From assembly GCF_029893345.1 (NCBI RefSeq), contig NZ_JARXVE010000004.1, forward strand, positions 186,001-250,000: DNA of 64,000 bases, written 5' to 3'. Of the stretch, positions 9,051 through 17,742 are shown piece by piece. Below the pieces are notes generated by a model that ran no database searches, had not been told where the DNA came from, and was given only the letters and a program-made list of their open reading frames with translations. The DNA comes from Mycolicibacterium frederiksbergense (GTDB lineage Bacteria > Actinomycetota > Actinomycetes > Mycobacteriales > Mycobacteriaceae). The position numbers were made by a program, and so were the translations under genes. The number at the start of each line of letters is the position of its first letter. Position 1 is the stretch's first letter.

Positions 9051-10301
9051 TTAGCTGGATACTCGACGCCCGGCTGCGAGGTCAATGACCCACCGTTCGT
9101 ACCGGTCCAAGGCAGCCTCCGGAGACAACAACTCATCGCAATACCGCTGTCCGGCCGCGCCCAGTTGGGCGGCGAGGGCGCGATCGCCGCCCAGCCGGAG
9201 TGCCTCACCCAGCAACATGTCCGGCCGGTCGGCGGGTACGCAGACACCGGCACCGGACGCCGCCAGCTCGCCGGCGGTTATCCCGGCAGAGTCGGTGGCG
9301 GCGAGAATCGGCTTGCCGGACCTGAAATACGACGTGAGCTTGCTCGGCGCTGCCGTCTGCGCAATCCCCGGACGTTCGTTCACCAGCAGGACATCGGCGG
9401 ACCCGAGCGCAGCGGGGAACTCCTCCTCGCTCACCGGATCCAGAAACTCCAAAGTGTGAACACCGGCACCGACTTCTTCCAAACTACGGCGCTGGTTGCC
9501 GTCGCCCAGCAGGACGAAGCGCACTCGGCTATCCACGCGGGCAGCTAGTTCGGCCGCCGCGATCACGTTCTCCAGCCCCTGCTTGTACCCCATGTTGCCA
9601 GCGTGCATGACCACCACTTCGTCGGCGGCCCAACGATGTCGGCGTCGAAACGAGGCACTTGCCGCCGGATCGGGTGAGTCGATGTGAGTCCAGTTCCTCG
9701 CCGTGCGAATCTTGCGTCGGTCGACACCGAGATGGTCCACGAGATCAGCGGTGAATCTGGGATGGATCACCACCACACCGTCGGCCAGCCGGATCGCCGA
9801 TGATTCCACCGCCCGGACCGCACGTGCGGACCAGCCGGATGCCGCACCCGTCTCAGCGACCCCGCGGCTGTACAAATCGTGGACCACCATCCCGATTGCG
9901 GGTCGCGGCCAGGTCAGCCGGGCGCGCCCCGCCGACACCGCGGCCGACAGCAGCGGCGGCGTCACACAGATCACCACCTCTGGCCGGCCCCAACCGGAGG
10001 TGAGGAGTTGCAACCCAAAGGTGAGTTCCATTGCTGCCCGCCCAGACCACGACAACTGTTGTGGTACGTGATGATTCAATCGGCGAATGCGCACACCGTC
10101 GATCGCTTCGTCCGACCGGAATCCTGCACTCATCTCGTGACGTTTCCACCGCGGATAGTGCGGGTAGCCCGTCAGCACGTGGACGTCATGCCCCCGGTTG
10201 GCCAGTCCGACCGCGAGCGCGCTTGTGTATGGGGCAATTCCAGTCGGCTCCGGGGTGTAATTGATCCCAAGGATTGCCACTCTGACCGAGCGATTCGGCA
10301 T
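9051..10301 (-). CDS. Family 4 glycosyltransferase (WcaI-like)
   Basis: A 416-residue GT-B enzyme. The N-terminus RVAILGINYTPEPTGIAPYTSALA is the signature of WcaI-type glycosyltransferases, with LTGYPHYPRWKRHE soon after. VVMHAGNMGYKQGLENVI marks the start of the C-terminal nucleotide-binding domain, and LVNERPGIAQTAAPSKLTSYF corresponds to the E-x7-E donor-binding region. WcaI-like enzymes transfer a sugar during exopolysaccharide repeat-unit assembly. It is the first gene of the minus-strand series that ends at 1787 and is divergent from the oxidoreductase at 10581. A 289-bp AT-richer gap separates it from the hydrolase gene, so that gene may have its own promoter. Confidence 0.85.
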   Translation of the reverse strand: MPNRSVRVAILGINYTPEPTGIAPYTSALAVGLANRGHDVHVLTGYPHYPRWKRHEMSAGFRSDEAIDGVRIRRLNHHVPQQLSWSGRAAMELTFGLQLLTSGWGRPEVVICVTPPLLSAAVSAGRARLTWPRPAIGMVVHDLYSRGVAETGAASGWSARAVRAVESSAIRLADGVVVIHPRFTADLVDHLGVDRRKIRTARNWTHIDSPDPAASASFRRRHRWAADEVVVMHAGNMGYKQGLENVIAAAELAARVDSRVRFVLLGDGNQRRSLEEVGAGVHTLEFLDPVSEEEFPAALGSADVLLVNERPGIAQTAAPSKLTSYFRSGKPILAATDSAGITAGELAASGAGVCVPADRPDMLLGEALRLGGDRALAAQLGAAGQRYCDELLSPEAALDRYERWVIDLAAGRRVSS

Positions 10302-10516
10302 GGGACAGAGGGTAGTCCGCGCATACCCGGAGGTGCAGCGTTGGACACGTCGGCCCGTTGATCGGAATGGGCGAAGAACTCCGGCGCCGTCATGCCGCTT
10401 ATCACAAAAGTGATCTCACGTTATTTGAAACGAGAAACTTGGCCCTGGCAATCCATAAATCGTTTGCCCAAGTGCGGCTGAACAGCTGTAGCATCGGGCT
10501 ACCGTCGGTGCGGCCC

Positions 10517-10543
10517 GTAGATGGTCCGGAAAGACCGATCTAC
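10517..10543 (+). promoter_or_regulatory. Hairpin in the leader of the 10581 gene
   Basis: GTAGATGGTC is followed after a CGGAAA loop by GACCGATCTAC, giving a ten-pair stem with one bulged base. It ends 37 bp before the ATG of the oxidoreductase gene, inside the 279-bp divergent region between the minus-strand glycosyltransferase and this plus-strand operon. It could be a transcript-stabilising or attenuating leader structure; there is no T-run to suggest a terminator. No clear sigma-70-like promoter with good spacing was recognised upstream. Confidence 0.35.
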
Positions 10544-10580
10544 GTGGGCGTGGGGGAAACCATACGAAGAGGAAATTGCG

Positions 10581-11651
10581 ATGGGTCGTCCATACGGGAT
10601 CGCAGTGGTCGGAGCGGGCTATTGGGGGCCTAACCTGGTCCGAAACTTCCGCGCCTCGCCCGAATGGGACCTGGTCGCGGTCTGCGATCTGGACGAGGCG
10701 CGGGCCCGCAAGGTCGTCGGCCCACGATCCATGGTCGACGTCGAGACGTCGCTCGAAACCGTGCTTGCTCGCGACGACATTGATGCGGTTGCTATCGCAA
10801 CTCCGGCGAAGACCCACGCGCCGCTCGCCTTGATGGCCTTCGCCGCCGGAAAGCATGTAGTGGTCGAGAAGCCGATCGCTCAAACGTCTGTGGAGGCCGC
10901 GGAAATGGTTCAGGCCGCCGACGAAGCCGGCCTGACCCTGATGGTGGACCACACCTACTGCTACACACCAGCCGTGCAGTACATCCACGAGACCATCAGT
11001 CGGGGCGTGCTGGGGCACATCCTCTACGTCGACTCGATCCGGATCAATCTCGGTTTGATCCAGCCCGACATCGATGTGTTCTGGGATCTCGCGCCCCACG
11101 ATCTGTCGATACTCGACTACATTCTCCCCGGCGGTCTGGTGCCTGCAGAGGTGTCTGCGACCGGTGCCGACCCGCTGCATGCCGGCAAAGTGTGCGTCGG
11201 GTACGCAACTATGCCGCTCGCCAACGGCGGTACCGCCCACGTCAACGTCAACTGGATGTCCCCCACCAAGATTCGCCAGATGGTGATCGGTGGCAGCCAC
11301 CGGACTCTTGTCTGGGACGACTTGAATCCCCAGCAGCGAGTGGCCATTCACGACCGCGGCATCGACCTCGCCATCCAGGGCACCAGCGATGCCGATCAAC
11401 GCCGGGCGGCCGCGATCTCCTATCGACTTGGGGACATCACCGTTCCGGCGTTACAAGAAAAGGAAGCCCTCTCCTCGATGGTGACCGAGTTCGCCGCGGC
11501 CATTCGCGAGCAACGTCGATCGCGGACTGACGGCAGGGCGGGTCTGCGAGTGCTCTCCGTCCTCGAAGCCATCTCGGCGAGTCTCGCCGCTCATGGCAAA
11601 CCGGTGAGCCCTGAACAACTCCAGTTCGCGCTCGACGGCAGTCTGACGTGA
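10581..11651 (+). CDS. Gfo/Idh/MocA-family NDP-sugar oxidoreductase (WbpB/WlbA-like)
   Basis: A 356-residue NAD-dependent enzyme. GAGYWGPNLVRNF at residues 11-23 is the Rossmann dinucleotide site; IATPAKTHAPLA and GKHVVVEKPIA carry the family E-K-P motif (95-97). FWDLAPHDLSIL contains the conserved H-D pair found in WlbA/WbpB-type 3-dehydrogenases. Those enzymes oxidise C3 of a UDP-HexNAc-uronic acid before transamination. The ATG at 10581 has AGAGGA upstream. The last codons overlap the GTG start of the aminotransferase (GTGA). The pairing of these two genes, plus an acetyltransferase nearby at 12817, suggests synthesis of a 3-amino/3-acetamido sugar. The exact substrate is inferred. Confidence 0.8.
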   Translation: MGRPYGIAVVGAGYWGPNLVRNFRASPEWDLVAVCDLDEARARKVVGPRSMVDVETSLETVLARDDIDAVAIATPAKTHAPLALMAFAAGKHVVVEKPIAQTSVEAAEMVQAADEAGLTLMVDHTYCYTPAVQYIHETISRGVLGHILYVDSIRINLGLIQPDIDVFWDLAPHDLSILDYILPGGLVPAEVSATGADPLHAGKVCVGYATMPLANGGTAHVNVNWMSPTKIRQMVIGGSHRTLVWDDLNPQQRVAIHDRGIDLAIQGTSDADQRRAAAISYRLGDITVPALQEKEALSSMVTEFAAAIREQRRSRTDGRAGLRVLSVLEAISASLAAHGKPVSPEQLQFALDGSLT

Positions 11652-12760
11652 GCATTCCATTAGTCGATCTCGCCGCGCAGCACCGGGAGATCGCAGATGA
11701 GATCGCGCCGCAGTTGCAGCAAGTGCTCGAAACCGGCGCATTCATCGGCGGTTCCGCCGTAACAGAATTCGAGCGGGAGTATGCGGATTTCGTCGGCGTC
11801 GATCACGTCGTCGGCGTCGGCAACGGCACGGACGCACTAGAACTCGTCCTGCGAGGGATCGATGTCGGCCCAGGCGACGAGGTGATCATCCCGGCCAACA
11901 CCTTTATCGCCACCGCCGAGGCCGTCAGCCGCATCGGTGCGGTGCCGGTGCTGGTGGATGTCGATCCTGACTACCTGTTGATCGATCCGTTGTGCGTCGA
12001 GAAGGCGATTAGCACCCGGACAAAGGCGATCGTGCCGGTGCACCTGTTCGGGCAGGTGGCACCGATCGAGAATCTGGTCGATCTCGCCGATGCGTATGGC
12101 CTTTCGGTTGTCGAGGACGCTGCTCAATCACAGGGCGCGACTCGATTGGGTAGGCACGCGGGCAGTTTCGGTGCCGCCGCGGGTACCAGCTTCTACCCAG
12201 GGAAGAACCTGGGTGCCGCCGGCGATGCGGGTGCCGTGCTGACCAACGATCCGGAGATCGCCACGCGGGTGCGCACCATCGCAGCACATGGGAGCGACCG
12301 CAAGTATGTGCACGACGTTGTCGGCTTCAACTCGCGGTTGGACACAGTGCAGGCGGTGGTGCTGCGGGCGAAGCTGCGTCGCCTGAGCAGTTGGAACGTC
12401 CTACGACAGAATGCGGCGGCGCACTACCGTGAGTTACTTGACGACGTGCCCGGGGTTCGTCTGCCCACAACAGATCCGGCGAACGTCGATGTCTGGCACC
12501 TGTTCGTAGTCCAGGTCGACGAGCGCGACCGAGTGCTCGCCGACATGAACGCGGCAGGTGTCGCGGCTGGTGTGCACTACCCCGCGCCAATTCACCTCAC
12601 CGGCGCGTACCGGTCGCTGGGTTACCGCGCGGGTGACTATCCGGTCGCTGAGGCCGCAGCGGGGCGGATCCTGTCGCTGCCGCTGTATCCGCATATCACC
12701 ACGGATCAGCAGCGCCAAGTCGTCGCTTCGCTGCTGGCTGCGATCACGCCCCAATGTTGA
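11648..12760 (+). CDS. DegT/DnrJ/EryC1/StrS aminotransferase
   Basis: A 370-residue PLP enzyme of the sugar aminotransferase family. GNGTDALELVLRG binds the cofactor phosphate, VVEDAAQSQGA holds the Asp that contacts the pyridine nitrogen, and SFYPGKNLGA places the Schiff-base lysine at residue 186. HLFVVQV and GVHYPAPIHL near the end are also family marks and resemble WbpE/WlbC, which aminate a 3-keto sugar nucleotide using glutamate. It starts with GTG overlapping the stop of the 3-dehydrogenase-like gene. It ends 56 bp before the convergent acetyltransferase gene, which would complete the pathway. Confidence 0.85.
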   Translation: MSIPLVDLAAQHREIADEIAPQLQQVLETGAFIGGSAVTEFEREYADFVGVDHVVGVGNGTDALELVLRGIDVGPGDEVIIPANTFIATAEAVSRIGAVPVLVDVDPDYLLIDPLCVEKAISTRTKAIVPVHLFGQVAPIENLVDLADAYGLSVVEDAAQSQGATRLGRHAGSFGAAAGTSFYPGKNLGAAGDAGAVLTNDPEIATRVRTIAAHGSDRKYVHDVVGFNSRLDTVQAVVLRAKLRRLSSWNVLRQNAAAHYRELLDDVPGVRLPTTDPANVDVWHLFVVQVDERDRVLADMNAAGVAAGVHYPAPIHLTGAYRSLGYRAGDYPVAEAAAGRILSLPLYPHITTDQQRQVVASLLAAITPQC

Positions 12761-12816
12761 CGCCAATCTAGCAGCACACCAAAGCAATTCACATCGAGAC
12801 GGGTGAAGGACGCCGG

Positions 12817-13425
12817 TCAGCAGACCCGGATGAGCCCTGCAGGTTGCTCCGCATAGGACCGTCCACACGCGCATTGAAGGCTGGTGTCGAGCCTTGTCCC
12901 GCATTCGCAAACCCAACCGATTACGCGACCGGGATTGCCAAAGACAAACCCATATGCAGGAACGTCTCGAGTGATCACTGCCCCTGCCCCAATGAATGCG
13001 TGCGCGCCGATCGTCAACCCGCACACGACGACGACACCAGCACCCAGCGTAGCGCCAATCTGGACCAGCGTCGGAAGCAACTCGTCGCCGCTGCGCTTGA
13101 TCGCCGCACGGGGTCGCAAGTCATTGGTGAACACCACTGCAGGCCCAAGGAAAACGTCATCCTCGATCGTCACACCGTCGAACAACAGAACGCGATTCTT
13201 GACCGTCACGCGGTCACCGATCGTGACACCGCCTTCCACGTATGCGTGGTCGCAGATATTGCAGTCGCGACCAATCTTGGCACCGGCGAGAACATGTGCG
13301 AATGCCCAGATCCGGGTTCCGGCGCCGACGTGCTCGCTTTCGCACAGTCCGTGTGCATGGACAAAGACGCGGCCAGATACATCCCGGTTCGCAACCGAAT
13401 CATCCATCTGGGCAGTCCAAGTCAT
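12817..13425 (-). CDS. Left-handed beta-helix N-acetyltransferase (WbpD/WlbB-like)
   Basis: A 202-residue hexapeptide-repeat acyltransferase. Repeating units such as VGAGTRIWAFAHVLAGAKIG, CNICDHAYVEGGVTIG and VFLGPAVVFTND form the trimeric beta helix; the ND-R-P segment and IGAGAVITRDVPAYGFVFGNP are typical of WbpD/WlbB sugar-nucleotide N-acetyltransferases. The C-terminus has a CEC-G and CAC-G arrangement, a small Cys cluster often seen in this subgroup and possibly zinc-binding. The ATG at 13425 makes an ATGA overlap with the upstream glycosyltransferase gene. It probably acetylates the amino group installed by the DegT enzyme, giving a 2,3-diacetamido sugar. Confidence 0.8.
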   Translation of the reverse strand: MTWTAQMDDSVANRDVSGRVFVHAHGLCESEHVGAGTRIWAFAHVLAGAKIGRDCNICDHAYVEGGVTIGDRVTVKNRVLLFDGVTIEDDVFLGPAVVFTNDLRPRAAIKRSGDELLPTLVQIGATLGAGVVVVCGLTIGAHAFIGAGAVITRDVPAYGFVFGNPGRVIGWVCECGTRLDTSLQCACGRSYAEQPAGLIRVC

Positions 13426-14741
13426 CCGCGATACTCGCCGCCAGTGAGGTCGCCGACCATCCGCCGGTAGAACTCGACCAGAGTTTGGCGCGACACGTCC
13501 CACGAGAGTTTTTCCTCAATCCGGCTGCGGCCCACCTCACCCATCCGGTGGCGGCGGGCAGGATCCTTCAGGAGCGCATCGATCGCCAGAGCGAACGCGT
13601 ACTCGTTGTTGTCAGGCACATACACTGCCGCATCGCCGGCCGACACACGCGACTCGGCAAGATCGAACGACACGATGGGCTTGCCCATCGCCATGTACTC
13701 GGCGACTTTGATCATCGTCGATGCATTGTTCAACGGGTTGACGGGATCTGGCGCCAGGCACACGTCGGCACTGGAAAGACAGCGCTGGATGAACTCATCA
13801 TCTTGCACCCAACCGGTGAATTCCACGATGTCGTCGATGCCCAGCTCAGCGCTGAGGGCGACCATCGAATCAAACACATCGCCCGCGCCGATGAAGATGC
13901 AATGTACGTCGTCACGCCCAACCTTGGCTTTGAGCAGCGCAAGTGCGCGCAGCGCGTAGTCGACCCCGTCTTGTGGTCCCATGATCCCGACGTACACAAG
14001 TAGATGGGCTTTTCCACGTCGTAAGGCCGGATCCGGCTCTCGTCTGCTGAATCGCCCGAGATCGGGCGCATTTCGAACCACCGCCACCCGATCCGGGAGC
14101 ATCTTGCCGCGGTCGATCGCGACACTCCGATAAGTCTCGTTCGTGGAGATCACCGCATCGGCACTGGCGAAGGTGAGCCGCTCGGCCAACTTGACGAGCC
14201 GATGGACGACGCGGGCGCCGTCGGGGAAGCGGGACAGAAACAGTTCGGGTACCAAATCGTGGTGGTCGAAGATGAACCGTGTGCCCCCCGGACGGAGGAC
14301 AAGAGCCACCAGAAACAGGATGTCTGGTGGGTTGCATGCCTGAACGGCGTCGATGCGGCCTGCCCGGCGAACTCTGATCGCGAGGCGCAATGTATGCCAC
14401 AACGCCTGCAGGTACTCACCGAAGTATCCGAGCAATCCGCCGCCGGCCGGACGCAGCGGAAAACGCAGGATGCGAACGCCATCGATCACGCTCTCGCTCT
14501 CCCGGTCGCACGTGAGGCCGACCGGGCAGATGACGGTGACCTTGAAACCGGCCTCGACCAAGGCTTGGCACTCCGGCCACACCCGCCGGTCGGCGGGCAC
14601 AGACATGTTCTCGACGAGGATCAATATGTGGCGTCTTCTCGGAGGATCCAGTGGCTCCGGATATGTGGCCGGGTCCTGGAGCGTCCGGTGCGGAGTGGCA
14701 TCCCATTTGTCGGTGAACTTCCGCGCGATCGCTTCCAACAT
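13422..14741 (-). CDS. Family 4 glycosyltransferase
   Basis: A 439-residue GT-B enzyme. ILILVENMSVPADRRVWPEC at the start resembles the N-domain of glycosyltransferases that act in WbpB/D/E-type loci, FDHHDLVPELF is a typical acceptor-side element, LLVYVGIMGPQDGVDYAL opens the C-domain, and NASTMIKVAEYMAMGKPIVSFDL is the donor-binding E-x7-E-like region. The ATG at 14741 is preferred over the one at 14747 because of its spacing from a GAAGAG sequence. Coupled by 4 bp to the N-acetyltransferase gene, it is a candidate for transferring the diacetamido sugar. It is divergent from the operon starting at 15229. Confidence 0.8.
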   Translation of the reverse strand: MLEAIARKFTDKWDATPHRTLQDPATYPEPLDPPRRRHILILVENMSVPADRRVWPECQALVEAGFKVTVICPVGLTCDRESESVIDGVRILRFPLRPAGGGLLGYFGEYLQALWHTLRLAIRVRRAGRIDAVQACNPPDILFLVALVLRPGGTRFIFDHHDLVPELFLSRFPDGARVVHRLVKLAERLTFASADAVISTNETYRSVAIDRGKMLPDRVAVVRNAPDLGRFSRREPDPALRRGKAHLLVYVGIMGPQDGVDYALRALALLKAKVGRDDVHCIFIGAGDVFDSMVALSAELGIDDIVEFTGWVQDDEFIQRCLSSADVCLAPDPVNPLNNASTMIKVAEYMAMGKPIVSFDLAESRVSAGDAAVYVPDNNEYAFALAIDALLKDPARRHRMGEVGRSRIEEKLSWDVSRQTLVEFYRRMVGDLTGGEYRG

Positions 14742-15228
14742 CAGCATCCGCTCTTCTTACTGGCAACAACTGCGTGCGAACCTGATCGAGCAGCTCGCTG
14801 CGAACATTCTCCTACAGCCACCGAAGCACCTCCACCCAATCTTGGCAACTGCCGACAGATTTCCCACAACGCCTCCTTTTCGAACGATGCGCAACAATCT
14901 GCCTAGGCAAATTGTTGGCGAGAACCAAGTGGCAATCGTTGCACCTGGGATCACCCGATCAGGATGCGCGTTTCAGGGTCGTCGAGGCACCGTCCGCCCT
15001 GGTTGGGGCAACTTAGCCGGCCACGGACCGCGGTTACTGTCGTGCGCTTCGCAGAGCTCCACAGGTTGCGTCGGCGAGCCATTGGGGCCAATAAATCGCT
15101 TTCGCGACAAGCGCTTGCCAGTCGGCGCTAATGTTGATTGGCTGACATATCACACAGCAAACACAAACTGGTACAAACGCGCTGGGCCTTTGGTTGGCCG
15201 CGACGTCACTGCAGGGGGCAGAGACGAC
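14742..15228. other. Divergent intergenic region without a gene
   Basis: A 487-bp stretch between the minus-strand glycosyltransferase and the plus-strand wzx operon. No coding potential is convincing on either strand; open frames here lack ribosome-binding sites or overlap the glycosyltransferase in antisense. It should hold promoters for both directions. A 10-bp palindrome CAAGCGCTTG lies at 15108-15117. Confidence 0.5.
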
Positions 15229-16248
15229 ATGCGCGAAAGGGGGGTCGGGGACGTGACCGCTAAGAACCAGGCCGCGAGCACCGCGTCCGCAAACGGCTTA
15301 CGTGTCGGCGACGTGGTTGAGGTGCGCAGCGCCGCGGAAATCATGGCCACACTCGACGAACGCGGGGAGCTCGAGAACCTGCCGTTCATGCCGGAGATGC
15401 TCAGGTTCTGCGGCCAGCGACTCACCGTCCACAAGGTGGCGCACAAGCTGTGCGACACCATCACCAGCTCTGGCCTGCACAAGATGGAAAATGCGGTGCA
15501 CCTGACCGGATCCCGCTGTGACGGCGCATCCCACGGTGGCTGCGAGACCGCATGCTTGCTCTACTGGAAGGAGGCCTGGCTCAAACGCGTAGCACCTGAC
15601 GAGGCAACGCCGCCGGCCACTGGCGATATCGATCTGTCAGTGCTGGAAATCAACACGCACAAGGAGCCTGGGCCCGGCGGCGAGCCGCACTACTCCTGCC
15701 AAGCCACCGAGTTATTGCGCGCCGCGCCGACCTGCCTGGTCACCCGAGACCTCCGACATTTTGTAATCGACGTCAAGACCGGCAATGTCAGCATGCTGGC
15801 CTCGCTACAAGCTTTTCTGGTAGCTCTTTTCAACCGGCTGCAAAACTACAGCAGGCGGCTGTTGCCACCCAGATTGTGGTTCCGTGACGGTCTGCCTTGG
15901 GGCTTCGTGAAGGGCCGGGTCGTCGGCAGGACACCGACGGAACGTCTCGACCTACAGCCCGGCGAGATGGTCCGGATCAAGACCAAGGAACAGATCGAGG
16001 CGACACTCAACGCGGATCGGCTCAACCGCGGAATGGGCTTCGACGAGGAGATGGCCCGCTACTGCGGTCGCACCGCACGAGTGCAACGGCGCGTGACGAA
16101 ATGCCTTGATGAGGCGACCGGCAAGATGCTCACCATGCAGAGTCCATGCATCGTCTTGGACGATGTCGTCTGCCTTGGCACGCGCCACGGAAGCTGCCCA
16201 CGTCAGCATCTTCCGTTCTGGCGAGAGATTTGGCTTGAACGTGTCTGA
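15229..16248 (+). CDS. Unrecognised protein with a duplicated Cys/His-motif domain
   Basis: A 339-residue soluble protein I cannot assign to a named family. It holds two similar domains of about 97 residues, roughly 24-121 and 243-339. Each begins with a small beta-rich 'G-x-x-V-x-[VI]-[RK]' segment, then '[AT]EI-x-ATL', '[ML]PF/GF-[MD]-x-EM-x-[RY]-CG', a lone Cys after K, and then C-x4-H-G-x-C (C97-H102-C105 and C315-H320-C323), ending in W-[KR]-E-x-WL-[KE]-R-V. The equal spacing of Cys and His in both copies argues for a metal site or structural disulfides. The linker has an amphipathic stretch near residues 187-215. The gene leads the operon with flippase, glycosyltransferase, epimerase and dehydrogenase, and overlaps the flippase start. 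GTG 15253 is an alternative start. Function unknown. Confidence 0.75.
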   Translation: MRERGVGDVTAKNQAASTASANGLRVGDVVEVRSAAEIMATLDERGELENLPFMPEMLRFCGQRLTVHKVAHKLCDTITSSGLHKMENAVHLTGSRCDGASHGGCETACLLYWKEAWLKRVAPDEATPPATGDIDLSVLEINTHKEPGPGGEPHYSCQATELLRAAPTCLVTRDLRHFVIDVKTGNVSMLASLQAFLVALFNRLQNYSRRLLPPRLWFRDGLPWGFVKGRVVGRTPTERLDLQPGEMVRIKTKEQIEATLNADRLNRGMGFDEEMARYCGRTARVQRRVTKCLDEATGKMLTMQSPCIVLDDVVCLGTRHGSCPRQHLPFWREIWLERV

Positions 16249-17725
16249 CGAGGCGCGCATAGCGGGGGGCGATTCGAGCACCGGGCATATCGATCACATA
16301 GCCCGCAAGGCCGGCCGCGGGCTGACCTGGAGTCTGGCCGGCAACTTTCTAACCAAGGCCGGTTCCTTCGCGCTCGGCCTGGGGCTGGCCAGGATCCTCA
16401 CGCCGGCCGACTTCGGTGTGTATGCGGTTGCCCTCGCCGTGATGGCATTCGCCATGTACGTCAACGACGCCGGCATAATCGCAGCCTGCGTGCAATGGCG
16501 CGGCAAGCTCGAAGAGATGGCCCCCACGGCCGCCTCGATCGCACTGCTCTCAAGCTTCGTCGTCTATGGAGTGCTCTGGCTGAGCGCACCGGCCATCTCG
16601 ACGCTATCGAAAGCCCCCGACGCCACGCCGGTGGTGCGGCTACTGGCCCTCGTCATCATCGTGGACGGAATCACTGCCGTTCGTGCCGCCGCGTTGCTGC
16701 GCCGGTTTGAGCAGGACCGACTGACGAAAGCCAACATAGTCGGGATGCTCGTCAATGTCGCCGTAGCGCTACCACTGGCTTTCAGCGGCGCGGGCGCATA
16801 CAGCATGGCGGCCGGCCAACTCGCTGCAGCAATCGTCACGGGCGTGCTGGTGTTCAAGATGGGCGATGTGCCGATCAAACTTGACTTGGACAGGACGATC
16901 GCCAAGAAACTGCTGACATTCGGTCTCCCGCTGGCCGTCAGCCTTGGCATCGAAGCGGTGCTGATGAACGCGGATTTCGTGATTGTCGGCAATGCACTCG
17001 GTGTTGTGGCTTTGGGCTATTACCTGTTGGCGTTCAACATCTCCAGCTGGGTGCCCAGCTTGATTGGCACCCCGCTGCGCCACGTGGCGGTGCCAAGCTT
17101 CTCGCGGCTGGCCGAACAGGGCGCCGAAGCGATCGCAACGGGTGTGCGCCGCTCGGTTCCCCTGGTGTTGGCAGCAACTCTGCCTGCTGCCGTAGCGCTG
17201 GCGACGCTGGCGCCGGCACTGGTGAATTTCCTGTACGGCGCCAAGTGGGGCCCGTCGGCAGTCGCGCTGAGCTATCTCTCGGTGCTCACGGTCGCACGCA
17301 TGCTGACAGCATTGGCTTTCGACATCCTGACCGCCCTGGGAGCCACCCGGTACACCGTTTGGCTGAACGCAGGCTGGGCGGTCGCGCTGGTACCCGCGCT
17401 GTTCATCGGAAGCCACGTGGACGGCATCCGCGGTGCGGCGATCGCACACGGCATTGTCGCTGTGCTCGTCGCGCTTCCACTGGCGATATTTGCCCTGCAT
17501 CTCGCGGGTGTCAGCCTGGTACCTACGCTTCCTGCGCTCATCCGGCCGACGATCGCCGCCGCGATCGCGGCGGCAGTAATCGTCTTGATCGACTCGGTCG
17601 TCAGCGGCAGTTCGTTCGTGCACCTATTGCTCGCGGGAGGTGTGGGCATGGTCGCCTACGTCCTCGTTGTGGTCCCTGCGGACCAGTTCCGGCGGTTGAA
17701 TACACTTCGATCCCACTTCCGTTGA
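16241..17725 (+). CDS. Wzx-type oligosaccharide flippase (MOP superfamily)
   Basis: A 494-residue membrane protein with about 12-14 transmembrane helices. After a short hydrophilic start, KAGRGLTWSLAGNFLTKAGSFALGLGLARILTPADFGVYAVALAVM is the standard polysaccharide-synthesis (Wzx/TuaB-like) opening, and the W-V-P-S/GTPLRHVAVPSFSRL region is typical of the family. It should move lipid-linked repeat units across the inner membrane for the Wzy polymerase at 442. GTG 16241 is proposed; TTG 16235 is also possible. Either start overlaps the end of the upstream Cys/His-domain gene, so translation is coupled. It is followed by a GT2 gene after 17 bp. Confidence 0.8.
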   Translation: MSDEARIAGGDSSTGHIDHIARKAGRGLTWSLAGNFLTKAGSFALGLGLARILTPADFGVYAVALAVMAFAMYVNDAGIIAACVQWRGKLEEMAPTAASIALLSSFVVYGVLWLSAPAISTLSKAPDATPVVRLLALVIIVDGITAVRAAALLRRFEQDRLTKANIVGMLVNVAVALPLAFSGAGAYSMAAGQLAAAIVTGVLVFKMGDVPIKLDLDRTIAKKLLTFGLPLAVSLGIEAVLMNADFVIVGNALGVVALGYYLLAFNISSWVPSLIGTPLRHVAVPSFSRLAEQGAEAIATGVRRSVPLVLAATLPAAVALATLAPALVNFLYGAKWGPSAVALSYLSVLTVARMLTALAFDILTALGATRYTVWLNAGWAVALVPALFIGSHVDGIRGAAIAHGIVAVLVALPLAIFALHLAGVSLVPTLPALIRPTIAAAIAAAVIVLIDSVVSGSSFVHLLLAGGVGMVAYVLVVVPADQFRRLNTLRSHFR

Positions 17726-17742
17726 GTCACAAGGGAGTTCAG

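Noticed and set aside
15108..15117. Palindrome CAAGCGCTTG resembling the KstR2 core
   Set aside because: The two outer conserved bases of the KstR2 pattern are wrong on both sides and no steroid gene is adjacent; kept only as a note.
14353..15228. Open frame extending the Cys/His-domain protein upstream by nearly 300 codons
   Set aside because: It runs antisense through the glycosyltransferase gene, has no family features and the conserved domain begins only after the ATG at 15229.
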